Shown here piece after piece: positions 52,076-62,998 of a stretch of DNA of 64,000 nucleotides; position 1 is the first letter of the stretch, and each line of letters opens with the position of its first letter. This stretch comes from Muscardinus avellanarius (taxonomy: Eukaryota > Chordata > Mammalia > Rodentia > Gliridae), in the NCBI GenBank assembly GCA_963383645.1, contig OY726567.1:72624947-72688946 (forward strand), in the 5' to 3' direction. The notes under the pieces were generated by a model. It was given only the letters and a program-made list of their open reading frames with translations. It made no database searches and had not been told where the DNA came from. A program made the translations under genes and the position numbers.

Positions 52076-52184
52076 AGCTGATCATGGTGGCCCATGCCTT
52101 TAATCCCAGTACTTGGGAGGCTGAAACAGGAGGATCACAGGTTGAGATTAGCCTCATTAACTTAATGAGACTCTCAGCAACCTA
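52076..52184 (+). mobile_element. SINE type C, left monomer only
   Basis: 'Gctgatcatggtggcccatg' to 'ctcagcaacctag', then cut off. Confidence 0.76.
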
Positions 52185-52639
52185 GGTGTGGAGATGGAAC
52201 TGGAAGGTTTGGGGAGCAGCCTTTCTAGTCCCCTGGGGCCAGTCCCTCCTCTCTGGGCTCTGAGTCTATTATGAGATCCAGGTGACTTCTGGCCACTTCT
52301 GTGTCTCTCATGGCAGCTCTGACATCCACCCTGCCCTAACATCTGACCAAGCTGAGACATTTCCGGAAGCATGACCACTGTGGGTTGTTTTGGGAAATCT
52401 TGCCCTTGCCTGATTTTTTTTTTTCCTTTTTAGAGAGCTTCACATTGGTTAGTGGGATGCATTTCCTCATGCCCTGGATCTGTGACTTGTGTTAGACCAC
52501 CGAATATAGCAGGAGTAACATTGCACCAGTCCTGAGCTTAGGCCCCAGAGGTGCTGCATACATCTGATCTTCCTTTGGGAACTCTGTGGCCATCATGTGA
52601 GCAGCCTTGGCTGACCTGCTGGATAAGGAAAGACAGAGC
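52185..52639. other. Unique interval, nothing recognised
   Basis: Unique sequence without repeat signatures. Confidence 0.4.
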
Positions 52640-52745
52640 CTTCTGTGTTGGTCATTACTTGCTGCGTAACAAGTTGCCCCAGAACTAAGCAGCAGGAGGC
52701 ACACATTATTATCTTCCTGTTTCTGGAGAAAGTAGCCTCTCAATT
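52640..52745 (-). mobile_element. Ancient LTR-like 3' fragment
   Basis: 'Tgtgttggtcattacttgct', 'gcgtaacaagttgccccaga' and 'actaagcagcaggaggcaca' match the reverse end of the repeat type seen at 27569. Confidence 0.6.
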
Positions 52746-53159
52746 GAGTCCTGGAGAATGGTTAAGTTGGGGGCAGAAGCCAAACCATGCAGGGCCCCTA
52801 TGGCTAGGGCAGAGGCTTGGACTTTGTCCTGGGAATGGCAGGGGAATGTTTTTCCTACAGAACAGAAGGACACATTAGGAAACCAGAGCTGCAACGTGGG
52901 AGCAGGTGGGGGATTCCAAGGCAGGCAGTGGGCAGGAGATTGATGCAGGGATTTAGAGAGGGATGAAGGGTGGTTTGGTCTCAGGTAGAGGGGGAGGTGG
53001 CCAGTAGAGGTGGCAGGTGTGGACCATGATGTGTTGGGAAGGGAATGCTCAGGACTCTAAGACTCCTTCAACTGTGGTTGCAGGGGAAGGAAAGAGTTGC
53101 AGAATGAACTTTGTGTTTTGAGCCAGAGAACACTGGAGGCTAGCACCAGGCAGATTCAT
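52746..53159 (+). mobile_element. Old mammalian-wide repeat, family unnamed
   Basis: 'Gccaaaccatgcagggcccc' then 'gaggcttggactttgtcctg' and 'ggagattgatgcagggattt' are in the order of a repeat I recognise by text but cannot name. Confidence 0.35.
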
Positions 53160-54007
53160 TTTGTCTACCCATCCTTCATTGAACTTTTTTTTTCTTCTGT
53201 TTTGTTCTTCTTATTTTTTTTCTCTTAAAAAATTAACTGGGCAGCTTGTTGGGGTCTATTTCTGGATTCTCTCTTCTGGTCCACTTATCTATCTCTGCCA
53301 ATTTCACACTGTTTTGATTACTTTAGCTATCTAGTTAGCTTCAATATCAAGTAATTCTTCCCAATTTAATCTTCTTTTTCAAGAACATTTTAGCTGTTTT
53401 AGATCGTGTGCTTTTCCATAAAACCTTTAGAATAAGATTGTCTATGGCTATGAAAACTCTTGTTGGAATTTTTATAAGTACGTTACATGTATAGATAGTT
53501 GGAGAAAATTGATGGCTTTGCTGTGTTAAGTCCTTTAGTCCATGAACATGGTATATTTCTCTACTTAAATCTTCTTTTCTTTGTTTTATCAGTATTTTCT
53601 AAGTTTCAGAATATATGTTCTGGGCATATTTTACAATTATACCTGAGTATTTCATTTTCTTTGAAGCAGACTTTGATTTTGGAATAAATCTCATTTGGTC
53701 ATGGTATATAAATTATTTGTATGCATTACTGTATTCAAAAAAGTTATGTATTTTTAAAAGATTCTCTTTAGATAATTTTTATTCAATCTTTATGGTTAAT
53801 TTGCTAGCAAAGAGTCTCATCTGAGAATTTTTTTCATCTGAGAATGGGTTTATTTCCTTTTAATTTTTGAAGTATATTTTCTCTAGATACTGACTTCATA
53901 GCTGACAATTCTTTTCTTTCAGTACTTGAAAATCTTGAGCAACTCTCATCTGGGCTGCATAATTTCAAATGAGAATTCTTTGATCATTTAAATTAATGTT
54001 GCCCAAT

Positions 54008-54240
54008 GAGCCGGGCGTGGTGGCACACGCTTGTAATCCCAGCATTCGGGAGGCTGGAACCTGGAGGATCACGGTTCGCGGACAGCCTCAGCTACTTAGC
54101 GAGGCCCTCTGCAACTCAGTGAAACCCGGTTTCAAAATCAAGAATAAAAAAAAAAATAGGGCAGGGGGTGTAGCTTAGAGGTCAAATGCCCCTGGGTTCC
54201 ATCCTCAGACCCACAAAAAAAAAATTAATTAATTAATTAG
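54008..54240 (+). mobile_element. SINE type B, with perfect target-site duplication
   Basis: GAGCCGGGCGTGGTGGCACA to an AATT-rich tail. TTAATGTTGCCCAAT is duplicated at 53993-54007 and 54241-54255, placing the insertion inside old L1 DNA. Confidence 0.95.
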
Positions 54241-54483
54241 TTAATGTTGCCCAATCAGTAATGAACTGTTTCTTTCTGGATACTTTCAGTTTTGTTTTGC
54301 TTTTTGTTTCAGAAGTTTGTCTAGGTGTCTTTACACTTAGTCTATTTAGGATTCACTCAGCTGTAAATGTATGTCCTTCTCCAAATTTTGGGGGGAGGGA
54401 GTTTCAGACATTTTTTGAATGAATTTTCAGTCCTTTGTTTTCTTTTCCTTTTGGGATTCAGAAGATATGTATGTTAGCACTTT

Positions 54484-54486
<3 letters not shown>

Positions 54487-54526
<40 letters not shown>
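54487..54526. repeat. (GT)n microsatellite
   Basis: About nineteen GT units. Confidence 0.97.
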
Positions 54527-54921
54527 GCTAGATATTTTTGTGTGTGTGATACTGGGGGTGGAAACCAGGGGCTTTTCTACCTCTGGGCTATACTCCCAAA
54601 CCTATTTTATATTTTATTTGGAAACAGGGTCTCACTAAGTTGTTGAGAGCCTCACTAAGTGGTTGAGGCTGGCTTCGAACCTGTGCGATCCTCCTGTCTT
54701 AGCCTCCCAAGTGCTGGGATTACAAGCGGGCGCCACCACACCCAACGTGTTGCTAGATATTGAACCCAGGGACATTCTACCACTGAGTTACACCCCCTGT
54801 CCTTTTTATTTTGAAACACACTCTCCCTAAGTAGCTGAGGCTGGCCTCAAACTTGTTATCCTCCTATCTCAACCTCCCAAGTCCTGGAATTACAGGCACA
54901 TGCCCCTTTATCCAGCTTGAA
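54527..54921 (-). mobile_element. SINE type C interrupted by a type B copy
   Basis: Host copy starts at TTGCTAGATATT (54527) and continues at 54762 with TGAACCCAGGGACATTC to 'ttacaggcacatgcccc'. The younger SINE at 54537-54746 lies in the right monomer. Confidence 0.88.
54537..54746 (-). mobile_element. SINE type B, nested, with perfect target-site duplication
   Basis: GTGTTGCTAGATATT is duplicated at 54522-54536 and 54747-54761. Confidence 0.95.
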
Positions 54922-54946
54922 TGTTAAGTCTCTTCTTTCTGTCTCA

Positions 54947-55010
54947 GGAGAGAGGGGGGGAGGGGGAGGGGGAGTGAAGGGGAGGGGATGGGGAGAGGGA
55001 GAGGGAGAGA
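54947..55010 (+). repeat. G-rich tract with quadruplex potential
   Basis: At least five G runs of four or more separated by one to six bases (GGGGGGGAGGGGGAGGGGG, then GGGG, GGGG), followed by GGGAGA units. Confidence 0.85.
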
Positions 55011-55934
55011 GTTTAGTCTGTTTTCTCTCTATTATTCATATTGAGTGCGTCCTATTACTCTGTCCCTGAGTTCACTGACTCAGTCCTCTGTCATCTCTGT
55101 CGCATTCATCTAATGAGACTTCCCCCTGATCCCTGTTATTGTGTTACTCCTCTAATTTCCATTTGTTTTTAAACTTTTATCTTTTTAATTGAGTTTCTAC
55201 TTTTCATTTGTTTCGAGAGAATTCATAATGACTTGCTCGGCATTCTTATGACGACTCTTTTTGAGTCCTTGATCCTATGAGCCCTATGATTGATTCACTT
55301 CCACACGGATGCCTTGACAGCTTTGCCCACCGTCCCCTTCTCCCTGGCCCTTGATACACCAAGTGATGTCCTCTTCTCTCTAGGATATTTTGTATATTGT
55401 ATAACCAGGCTCCGGATCCTAGTGGACTCTTCTTTTTCTGCGAGCTGACAGATGTTGAGATGATGGATGAATGGGTCATCTATCTACTTCCCGCTGGGCT
55501 CCACCAACGCCATCCTGGCAGAAGTGGGGCGCTGACTCACATAGCTTCACTGCAGGGGGTGGGTGGGCACAAGGTCCCCTCTCCACCTGATGACACCTTG
55601 CTGATGCCTTCTCGGTGTAAAAGGGGCGGGCGGTCAGCTGGCACAGGCATGCTGTGCTGACTCCCCTGCTAGGCTCTGCTGACACAGGCTGGGAGTCTGG
55701 ATGGCTGCCTCCCACCTCTGTTTTTGCCCAGGAGGTAAACACTCAGCTCCCCAGGGGACTCTGCGGAGCACGGGGAAGGAGACAGGTTCTCCTCCTACTT
55801 CTCTGTGTGTGATGTCCGGAGATTTTTTTAGTTGAGAGAGGGAGGAGCTGGGAGGAATGGGGCTACTCCATCATGGCCAGAGTTGAAAGTTCAGGTGAGA
55901 TCTTTCTGTCCTCTGCCTTTATCACCTTTTGCTT

Positions 55935-56030
55935 CCTCTGTAAAGTAGTATGATAATACCCACTCTGCCCACACCCAGAACTGTTTTGAAAAATTAACTA
56001 AGATGTTTATGTACAAAAAAGTACACTGGA
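55935..56030 (+). mobile_element. MIR fragment
   Basis: 'Ttgcttcctctgtaaagtag', 'atgataatacccactctgcc' and 'aactgttttgaaaaattaac' follow the MIR core. Confidence 0.6.
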
Positions 56031-56106
56031 AAATGTCATACTAGCAGAGGTTATTATTGCCGTGGCTGCTATTTTTCTTTTCTCTTCTTTCCTTTTCTCT
56101 TCTTTT

Positions 56107-56628
56107 GTCTATGGTACTGGGGATTGAACCCAGAGGCTTTCTATCACTGAACGATACCCCCAGACTTATTTATTTATTCATTTATGTATTTATTTGTTTG
56201 TTTATTATTTACTTAATTGTGGGAGAGTACCAGGGATTGAAGCCAAGGCATTCTACCTCAGTACTTTTTATTTTTTATTTATTTATTTTTTTTGCAGTAC
56301 TGGGAATGGAACCCAGGGACATTCTACCTCTGAGGTATACTCCCAGCCTTATTTTTTATTCTTTATTTTGAAACAGAGTCTCACCGAGTTGCAAAGAACC
56401 TTACTAGGTAGCTGAGGCTGTCCGCAAACTGCAGTCCTCCTGTCTCAGCCTCCCAAATGCTGGGATTACAAGTGTGCGCCACCACGCCCGGCTACCTCAG
56501 TACTTTTTAAATTTTTGTTCTGAAATGGTCTCACTAAGTTGCTGAGGTTGGCCTTGAACCTGCCATCCTCCTGTGTTAGCCTTCCAAGTGCTGGGATGAC
56601 AGGTGTATGCCAGCCATGCCTGGCTCAC
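56107..56628 (-). mobile_element. Cluster of nested reverse SINEs
   Basis: A right monomer (56107-56175) runs into (TTTA)n. A second type C element, 56224-56270 plus 56510-56628, is split by the type B copy at 56271-56491. Confidence 0.82.
56271..56491 (-). mobile_element. SINE type B, nested, with 18-base target-site duplication
   Basis: CTACCTCAGTACTTTTTA is identical at 56253-56270 and 56492-56509, the longest duplication in the window. Confidence 0.95.
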
Positions 56629-56636
56629 CCTGCCTG

Positions 56637-56642
56637 CCCCTC

Positions 56643-56696
<54 letters not shown>

Positions 56697-56745
56697 TTCC
56701 TTCCTTCCTTCCTTCCTTCCTTCCTTTCTTTCTTTCCTTCTTTAT
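56637..56745. repeat. (TTTC)n(TTCC)n microsatellite
   Basis: About 13 TTTC units then about nine TTCC units and a mixed end, between two SINE pieces. Confidence 0.96.
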
Positions 56746-56757
56746 TTCCTGTTTTTT

Positions 56758-56905
56758 TATTTGTTTGTTTTGAAACATGGTCTTTCTAGGCTTAGTCTCA
56801 CTACATAAAGTCTCACTACATTGCTGAAGCTGGCCTCAAACCTGCAAGTCTCCTGTGTCAGCCTCCCATGTCCTGGGATAACTGGTGAGCACCTTTGCAC
56901 CCAGC
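56758..56905 (-). mobile_element. SINE type C, left monomer
   Basis: 'Gttttgaaacatggtctttc' to 'cacctttgcacccagct', with a duplicated CTCACTACAT piece inside. Confidence 0.74.
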
Positions 56906-57481
56906 TTTGTGGCTGTTGTTTCTGATTTGGTCCCAGCAAGATGCTGCTTGAGAAGTGTGCGGGTACGTGGTCAGCCCCTCCATGCTCATTTATCAATTTA
57001 ATGTTTATGAAAACAAAGTCGACAGCTGGGAGCCAGTCTTCTGTTGTCTATTTCCCCTTTTTTTCAGAGTCTGTGTTGACCTTTTTCTTGTTTCTTCAGA
57101 GCCTGTGTTGACCTTTCTCTCCACAAGCAATAACCCTGGCGAAAGCAAGAGGAAAACGAGATTAGGGTCATGGGAAGGAGAGAGAGAGCCATAAAGTAGT
57201 TTTAAAGAGCCCAATAAACCAGGATAATTGCATGTAGTAAGGATTGTAGCCGGGATGGGGTGGGATGGGGTGGGAGGGTGTCTGTAGCATCATTGCCAAG
57301 AAAGCTATCGCTGAGGGAAATAACACAGGCGAGGCTTGAGAGAGGAGAGACAAGTCAAAAGGGACCCAGAGCTGATAGGAATGGTCCGCCTCAGAGGCAC
57401 AGGACAGGGCCACGGACTGGAGTTTCCCCAAGAGTCCAGTTGGACGCCATGGATTGAATGTGTCACCTGTGGGTTGAATGT
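56906..57481. other. Unique interval, nothing recognised
   Basis: Unique sequence. It holds a direct repeat, CAGAGTCTGTGTTGACCTTT / CAGAGCCTGTGTTGACCTTT (about 57066 and 57098), roughly 32 bases apart. Confidence 0.45.
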
Positions 57482-57564
57482 GAGAGCCTGCTTCAAAATA
57501 AAAAGTTAAAATATAGAGCTGTGGGTATAGCTCAGAGGTAGAATGTGCTGGGTTTAATCCTCCA

Positions 57565-57609
<45 letters not shown>
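57482..57609 (+). mobile_element. SINE right monomer with (AC)n tail
   Basis: GCTGTGGGTATAGCTCAGAG to GGGTTTAATCC, then about 22 AC units. Only the end of the left monomer is present. Confidence 0.82.
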
Positions 57610-57611
<2 letters not shown>

Positions 57612-58436
57612 TTATGTGTTCTACCATCCTTTTCTGAATTGTGTGGCTCTGATTTGGGAGGATGAGCCAAGGGGACCGGACACTGATCTCTCCTAAATAC
57701 ACTCCATTCCAATCTCCTTCGCTGTGTCCCCCCCAAACTCGCTGTATATAGAGGGGCCTCTGGAAGCCCAATTTATGAGGCCGGCCCTGCAGAAGGGGGC
57801 ATTTCTAGACCAGAGCAGGGGGCAGGGCAAACCACAGAGCAAGCTGTACCTCCTACCCCACTGCTCCCCACTGCTCTTTGTCTGGGTGAGATTGACTTTA
57901 AGTCACCAGGTCCCAGAAGACGGGAGTGGTGTCAGTCCCCTGCGTGGGAGAGCCACACGCACTCCCTCTGTCCCCAGCAGTACTGAGCTGGAGCCAGCTG
58001 GAGCCAGCTTGGAAGAGCCAGCTACGAAGATTGCAGGGATTTTGCAGGCTGGTTGTTAAACATAGCCGTTACTAAAAATTCTATTATAAAAGCTTACAAT
58101 TACATAAACTTTATTGAAAACAAGGATAACAAATACTGAAAACGCCTCACTTCCTAATTATTTTCCTGTTATCTCTGCTCTTGAGCTTCTCGGCCGCTCT
58201 TACATGTGTTCGGTGGAAACGTCACACACTGCTCTGCGGCTGGGTATCTTCCTAAGCCTGTGCAGAGAACCGTCATGTCGGTAGCTTGACACTGGCCACG
58301 GTGGGACTTTAGCCCCCAGAAATGAGTGTACGATGCAGATCAGAGCTTGGTTGATTGTCTAAATCTAATAAAATGACAAAGAAAATGTTAATAATGCAGA
58401 ATAAACTTAAAAGTATGTCATTCTTAAATTCTAAGT
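57610..58436. other. Unique interval with possible conserved block
   Basis: 57610-58050 is GC-moderate and unrecognised. 58060-58430 is AT-rich with CTTCCTAATTATTTTCC, GGAAACGTCACACAC and AAATCTAATAAAATG, enhancer-like by texture. Confidence 0.28.
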
Positions 58437-58835
58437 AGGGCTGAGCACAGTGGTGCCACCTGTATTCCCACTACTTAGGAGGCTGAGACAGGAGGACTGT
58501 AGGTTCAAGGCCAGTCTCAGAAACTTAGAGAGAGGCCTTCAGCAACTTAGCAAGACCCTGGGTTGGTTGGTTTGTTTTAATTTTTTATGGTACCCAGGAT
58601 GGAACCCAGGGACATTGTACCTCTGAGCTACATCCCCAGGCCTTTTTAGCCTTTTTTATTTTTGAAACAGGGTCTCACTGAGTTGCAAAGGGCCTAGCTA
58701 AGTAGCTGAGGCTGTCCTCGAACCGGAATCCTCCGGTCTTTGCCTCTGGAATTACAAGTGTGCCTGCGACCACGCCCAATGCAAGACCCTGTTTCAAAAA
58801 ATAAAAAGGGCTGAAGGGTATAGCTCCCTAAGACT
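58437..58835 (+). mobile_element. SINE type C split by a reverse type B copy
   Basis: Plus-strand left monomer (58437-58560) and linker plus right-monomer start (58792-58835) are one element, opened by the opposite-strand SINE at 58561-58780. Confidence 0.9.
58561..58780 (-). mobile_element. SINE type B nested head-on in a type C SINE
   Basis: GCAAGACCCTG is duplicated at 58550-58560 and 58781-58791. This is the clearest opposite-orientation nesting here. Confidence 0.94.
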
Positions 58836-58865
58836 AAAGAATTAAAAATATAAAAAAAAAATCTG

Positions 58866-59088
58866 GAGCCGGGCATGGTGGCGCACGCTTGTAATCCTAG
58901 TATTCGGGAGGCTGAGACTGGAGGATCGCAGTTCGTGGACAGCCTCAGCTACTTAGTGAGGCCCTCTGCAACTTAATGAGACCCTGTTTCAAAATAAATA
59001 ATAAAAAATAGGGCAGGGGGTGTAGCTCGGAGGTCGAATGCCCCTGGGTTCCATCTCTAGACCTGCATTAAATAAATAAATAAATAAA
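58866..59088 (+). mobile_element. SINE type B
   Basis: GAGCCGGGCATGGTGGCGCA to CTAGACCTGC with (AAAT)n tail. Confidence 0.92.
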
Positions 59089-59094
59089 TCTGTG

Positions 59095-59195
59095 AATAAA
59101 TAAGTATAACTATGTTTTAATAAAACTGTACTAATAAAAGCAAGTGTCAGGCTAGACAGGGGCCCTGGGCTAGAGTTTGCAGACCTCTCACCTAG
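59095..59195 (+). mobile_element. Possible hAT/Charlie-type DNA transposon end
   Basis: 'Ttttaataaaactgtactaa', 'aggggccctgggctagagtt' and 'tgcagacctct' resemble the terminal text of old hAT-Charlie elements. Confidence 0.4.
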
Positions 59196-59519
59196 AAGGA
59201 TGAGTAGGTAAAATCAAGGGAAAACAGGACAAGACAAAGATAACTCGGGTGCCCCATGGTTTGGCTTCTCTCCCTGCCATTTTGATACCATGCATGGCCA
59301 CTGGCACTGTGACTTGTCAGAGGTTGGGAGGTTGTCAGCAGGTCAACAAGCATCTGCTGATGCCCCGCACAGCCCAAACACAGCCCCGAGTGTGCAGCCA
59401 GCATGGCCAGTGTGTAAGGGAAGCTACAAGTCTGGATTTGGGGTATGTATGTATATGTGCATGTATGTGCACATGTGTGAAATGGCCACTTTCTTTATAT
59501 GCCAGCTCAAACTAATAAA
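59196..59519. other. Unique interval, nothing recognised
   Basis: Unique sequence. Overlapping frames of 88 and 133 codons on the plus strand have no domain. Confidence 0.4.
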
Positions 59520-60050
59520 ACACAACCACAAATCCCGTGCAGACACAGTGCAAGACGCCCAAGCATTCTCTCTGGCCCACGGCCCACCAGCATCCAACCT
59601 CTGTGCTCCGGAAACCACCCGAACAACACTGCATTTACTAAGTAATAATTCATCTGTTTCCCCATATTTTATTTATCAAAGACCTCAGTAACTGACAAGT
59701 TGGACTTCTTATCAGCAGGAACTGACCACAGACAAGTGTTACCTCCCAGGCCTGCGATAAATCTTGGCCGACCAGGAAACCATGACATTTTAATTAGCTG
59801 GAACATTCTTATCGGGCAGTCAATCCTGAGCATGCCAGTCCACATTGTTTGCGGACCTCTAATTGGGAATCCCAGATTTGGTCTTTCCAGAGCTGCCTCA
59901 TTCACATGCGCTCCTCCTCGTTATTCTAACGTGGCGGCTATCCTTATAGTATTCAACAGACAACCACACCATTAGAGTGAGTACGGCCCTTCAGACGTAC
60001 CCACAGGGCAGCATCCTGAGCGACCACAATAGGGAAATATAAAGGAGGCG
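59520..60050. other. Candidate conserved non-coding element
   Basis: About 500 bases of unique sequence without repeat traces. It holds TAAGTAATAATTCATC, TTTTAATTAGCTGGAAC, ACCTCTAATTGGGAATCC, TGACCACAGAC (RUNX-like) and CTTATCAGC/CTTATCGGG (GATA-like reverse) with interspersed CpGs. Strong enhancer texture, not measured. Confidence 0.4.
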
Positions 60051-60106
60051 CTGTTTGCTGCAGTATCAGCAAAAAAATATAGGATTCTTTAAAAGTTTTT
60101 TTAATT

Positions 60107-60396
60107 TTATTTTTTGGTACTGGAGATTGAACCCCGGGGCATCCTATTTCTTTCTTTTTTTTTTTTTTTTGGTGGTACTGGGGTTCCTGGAAGCCCTTCT
60201 TCCTCCGGGCTACGCTCCCAGACCTATTTTATATTTTTGAAACAGGGTCTTTTACGCCAGCGCGGCTGGCTTCGAACCTGCGCGATCCTCCTGTCTCCGC
60301 CTCCCAAGCGCGGGGATTACAAGCATGCGCCACCACGCCCGGCAGGGGGCATCCTATTTCTAAGCCACATCCCTAGTCCTATTTTTAATTTTAATT

Positions 60397-60431
<35 letters not shown>

Positions 60432-60841
60432 TTGCAGTACTAGGGATGGAACCCAGGGGTATTCTACCTCCCAGCTATACCCCAGCCCTATTTTTTTTTT
60501 CTTTCTTTGTGGTACTGGGAATGGAACCCAGGGCATTCTACCTCTGAGCTACACCCCAGGCCTATTTTTTTTTTTTTTTTTTAGTCTTTTTTTATGTTTG
60601 AAACAGGGTCTCACTAAGTTGCAGTGGGCCTAAGTAGTAGCTGAGGCTGTCCGCAAACCGTGATCCTCCCATCTCTGCCTCCCAAATGTTGGGATTACAA
60701 GCCTGCGCTACTATGCCCGGCTTTAATTTTATTTTAAAACTGGGTCTTCTTAAGTTACGAGGATCTGGCCTCAAACCTGTGATCCTCCTATTTCAGACTC
60801 CTGAGTACTGGGATTACCAGTGCGCACTTCCATGCCTGGTT
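60107..60841 (-). mobile_element. Dense cluster of nested reverse SINEs
   Basis: A type C copy (60107-60151 and from 60362) hosts the type A copy at 60152-60345. A (TTTA)n follows (60391-60434). Another type C pair (60435-60490 and 60723-60841) hosts a type B copy at about 60491-60722. Confidence 0.85.
60152..60345 (-). mobile_element. SINE type A, nested, with 16-base target-site duplication
   Basis: GGGGCATCCTATTTCT is duplicated at 60136-60151 and 60346-60361, inside the right monomer of an older copy. Confidence 0.95.
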
Positions 60842-60959
60842 AAGGCTCTGTCTCTTGTGAATTAAAAAAAAGCCACTAGGAGAAGAGGAAAATCTCACAC
60901 CTGTGAGAATAAGTCATGGGAGAGCCCCTGTTAGGTTTTTCCTAATGAAGAAAAGATAA

Positions 60960-61325
60960 AGATAGGGGTGGTGGCCCACATCCATAACCCCAGGACTTGG
61001 GTAACGTAGTAAAACCCTGTTTAAAAAAGATTTTCCCCCTTTTTTGTGTGTGACTAAGGATTGAGTCCAGGGGCATTCTACCTCCAAGCTCCATCCTCAG
61101 CCCTATTTAATCTTTCACTTTGAGACAGGGTCTCACTTAGTTGGGGAGGGCCCCATGAGGTTGCTGAAGCTGGCAGTGAACTTGTGATCCTCCTACCTTG
61201 GCCTCCAAGTACTGGGATTACAAGTGTGCTCACTACACCCAGCTCTGTTTCAAAATTTTTAAAAAATTTGAAAAAAAGGCTGGGGGTGTAGCTTGAAGGT
61301 AGAATTCCTCTGGGTTCAATCCTCT
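60960..61325 (+). mobile_element. SINE type C split by a reverse type C copy
   Basis: Short plus-strand left part (60960-61029) and right monomer (61277-61325, GCTGGGGGTGTAGCTTGAAG) flank a reverse copy at about 61035-61245. Confidence 0.78.
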
Positions 61326-61327
61326 GG

Positions 61328-61386
61328 AAGGAGGAGGAAGAGGAGAGGGAGGAAGAGGAGGAAGAGGAGGAAGAGGAGGGAGAAAA
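61328..61386. repeat. Purine-rich (GAGGAA)n tract
   Basis: About 58 bases of GAGGAA-type units at a SINE tail. Confidence 0.94.
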
Positions 61387-62149
61387 GAAATTCACATCCA
61401 GAGTTTGCAAGGAAAGGCTTCATTCAGAGGACTGCTGCAAGGTGGGGCAGCATGCTCTTGCCGTGGTGGAGACAGACTGTTGTGATCGGGAGACGTCTCT
61501 GACCAGAAAACCTCAGATGCCTCACCGTTAGGCAAAGAGGGTTCACTTCTATGGGGAAGAACTTGCAAGACTAGAAGAACCCATAGGGAGGCTGGATGAA
61601 CACGTGCACGGAGTGGAGGCCAGCAGCCCTCCAAAGGAGGCCGTCGGGAGGGAAGGGCTGTCTGCTGTTCTCTCCAAGGGAGGGCGGGCCTGAGAGAAGG
61701 ACAGGAGCTTGAACCAAAGTTTAGCTAATGAGCAGTTTGGACCAATTCATCAGTGGGGACAGGCAATTCAGCTCATTGTTTATGAAGCACAGAACGGAGG
61801 TGAGTGGCTTAGACCCCTTTTACAGGAAAGAAAATCAAGGCCCAGAGAAGTTGTTACTGGCCAAGATTGCAGAGCTGGGACCTCAGACCCAGTGTTCTGG
61901 CCTCAGCTGGGCTTGGTTCCCTCTTTTCCTTCAGTGCCAAGGCAGCGCCATCTTGCTGACCTTAAGCTATTATTTCCTGCTCCTTGGCAGTTGAGGTGGA
62001 AGCAGGAGCCCCAGTGATGTCCCTCACTGCCCCCGAAAACACAGCTTCAGGAAGGGCCAGGTCCTTCTCCCTCCGCAACACACCACCGCCAGTTTCTAGC
62101 CCAGGACTGGGAACATAGGTGCCCGTAGGTGCCCTTCCTTTTAAGAGGT
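61387..62149. other. Unique interval with a MIR fragment
   Basis: A reverse MIR core ('cttttacaggaaagaaaatc', 'aaggcccagagaagttgtta', 'tgcagagctgggacctcaga') lies at 61810-61925. The rest is unrecognised. Confidence 0.55.
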
Positions 62150-62535
62150 TCTCAGAGTAAATGAACTTGAGATTTCATTAAGATAGCTATTGTGTGAGCA
62201 AACTGGGCAGTCTGGCTGAACAGGTTTTGGGCTTTGGGTGGTTTTTAGAAGTACTTGTTTTAAAGTAAGATTACTATCAATCCTCTCAGCAAGCCAGTCA
62301 CCTCTCTTCAAGCCCCCGAAACCCAGTGTCTCTGCCGCTGCCACCTGCCAGGGTATGATTTGGAGTTTTACCCTGAAAAGGGGACCGGTCAGGGTGAGGA
62401 CAGTAGTCCCCAAATCTATGTCTACCTACTGATAACTAAGCCCTACTGTGTGGTAGGCACTGGGGCAAGCCCTGGACATACACCATCTCTAATTCTTGCT
62501 CTGGAGGTGTATCTTGATTAAAAGCGTAGGTTTTT
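62150..62535. other. Unique interval, possible conserved block and L2/MIR end
   Basis: 62160-62300 is AT-rich and unique (TTTCATTAAGATAGC, AAGTAAGATTACTATCAATCC). 62435-62500 'ccctactgtgtggtaggcac' resembles the 'tactatgtgccaggcactg' motif of old MIR/L2 ends. Confidence 0.35.
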
Positions 62536-62536
62536 G

Positions 62537-62720
62537 CCTGGCATGGTGGAGCACAGCTGTAATGCCAGTACTTGGGAGGCTGAGACAGTAGGTTTGCAGG
62601 TTCAAAGCCAATCTCAGCAACTTAGTGAGACACTCAGCAATCTAGCATGGCCCTGTTTAAAAAAAGGGGAGGGCATGCTACATCCCAAGATAGGGATATA
62701 GCTTGGAGATAGACTAACAC
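62537..62720 (+). mobile_element. SINE type C
   Basis: GCCTGGCATGGTGGAGCACA to 'ggatatagcttggagatag', with an altered right monomer. Confidence 0.82.
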
Positions 62721-62730
62721 ACACACACGA

Positions 62731-62737
62731 GACAGAC

Positions 62738-62774
<37 letters not shown>

Positions 62775-62788
62775 GAGAGAGAGAGAGA
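62731..62788. repeat. (AG)n microsatellite
   Basis: About 27 AG units with few interruptions, after ACACACACACGAGACAGAC. Confidence 0.96.
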
Positions 62789-62834
62789 ATTAAGATAAAA
62801 TGAGAGTGTATAAATGGGCCCTAAAGAGAAGATC

Positions 62835-62998
62835 AGGATACAGACACACAGAGGGAAGGCAGTATGAAGACACAGGGAGAAATCTGTGTGTAAGAGCCCA
62901 GAAGAAAGGCCTCATGGGGAGATGGGGAGACAATAAATGTTGTTAAAGCCACCCAGTCAGTAGACCTTTGTCGTGGTGGCCCTAGCAAGTTAGGGTGT
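62835..62998 (+). mobile_element. MaLR-like LTR 3' half
   Basis: 'Acagagggaaggcagtatga', 'agacacagggagaaatctgt', 'gacaataaatgttgttaaag' and 'ccacccagtcagtagacctt' are LTR landmarks in order, with a polyadenylation-type AATAAA. Confidence 0.8.

Larger units (their letters stand above)
53160..55890 (-). mobile_element. Ancient L1 remains, antisense, interrupted by SINEs
   Basis: 'Ttggggtctatttctggatt', 'ctcttctggtccacttatct', 'agtccatgaacatggtatat' and 'acctgagtatttcattttct' are antisense L1 ORF2 3' landmarks. Farther right 'ctaggtgtctttacacttag', 'cagttcctttgtt'-like, 'cttttcatttgtttcgagag' and 'attcataatgacttgctcgg' continue in L1-like text, to 'actccatcatggccag' near 55876. SINEs and a (GT)n interrupt it. 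The boundary between one or more elements is unclear. Confidence 0.6.
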
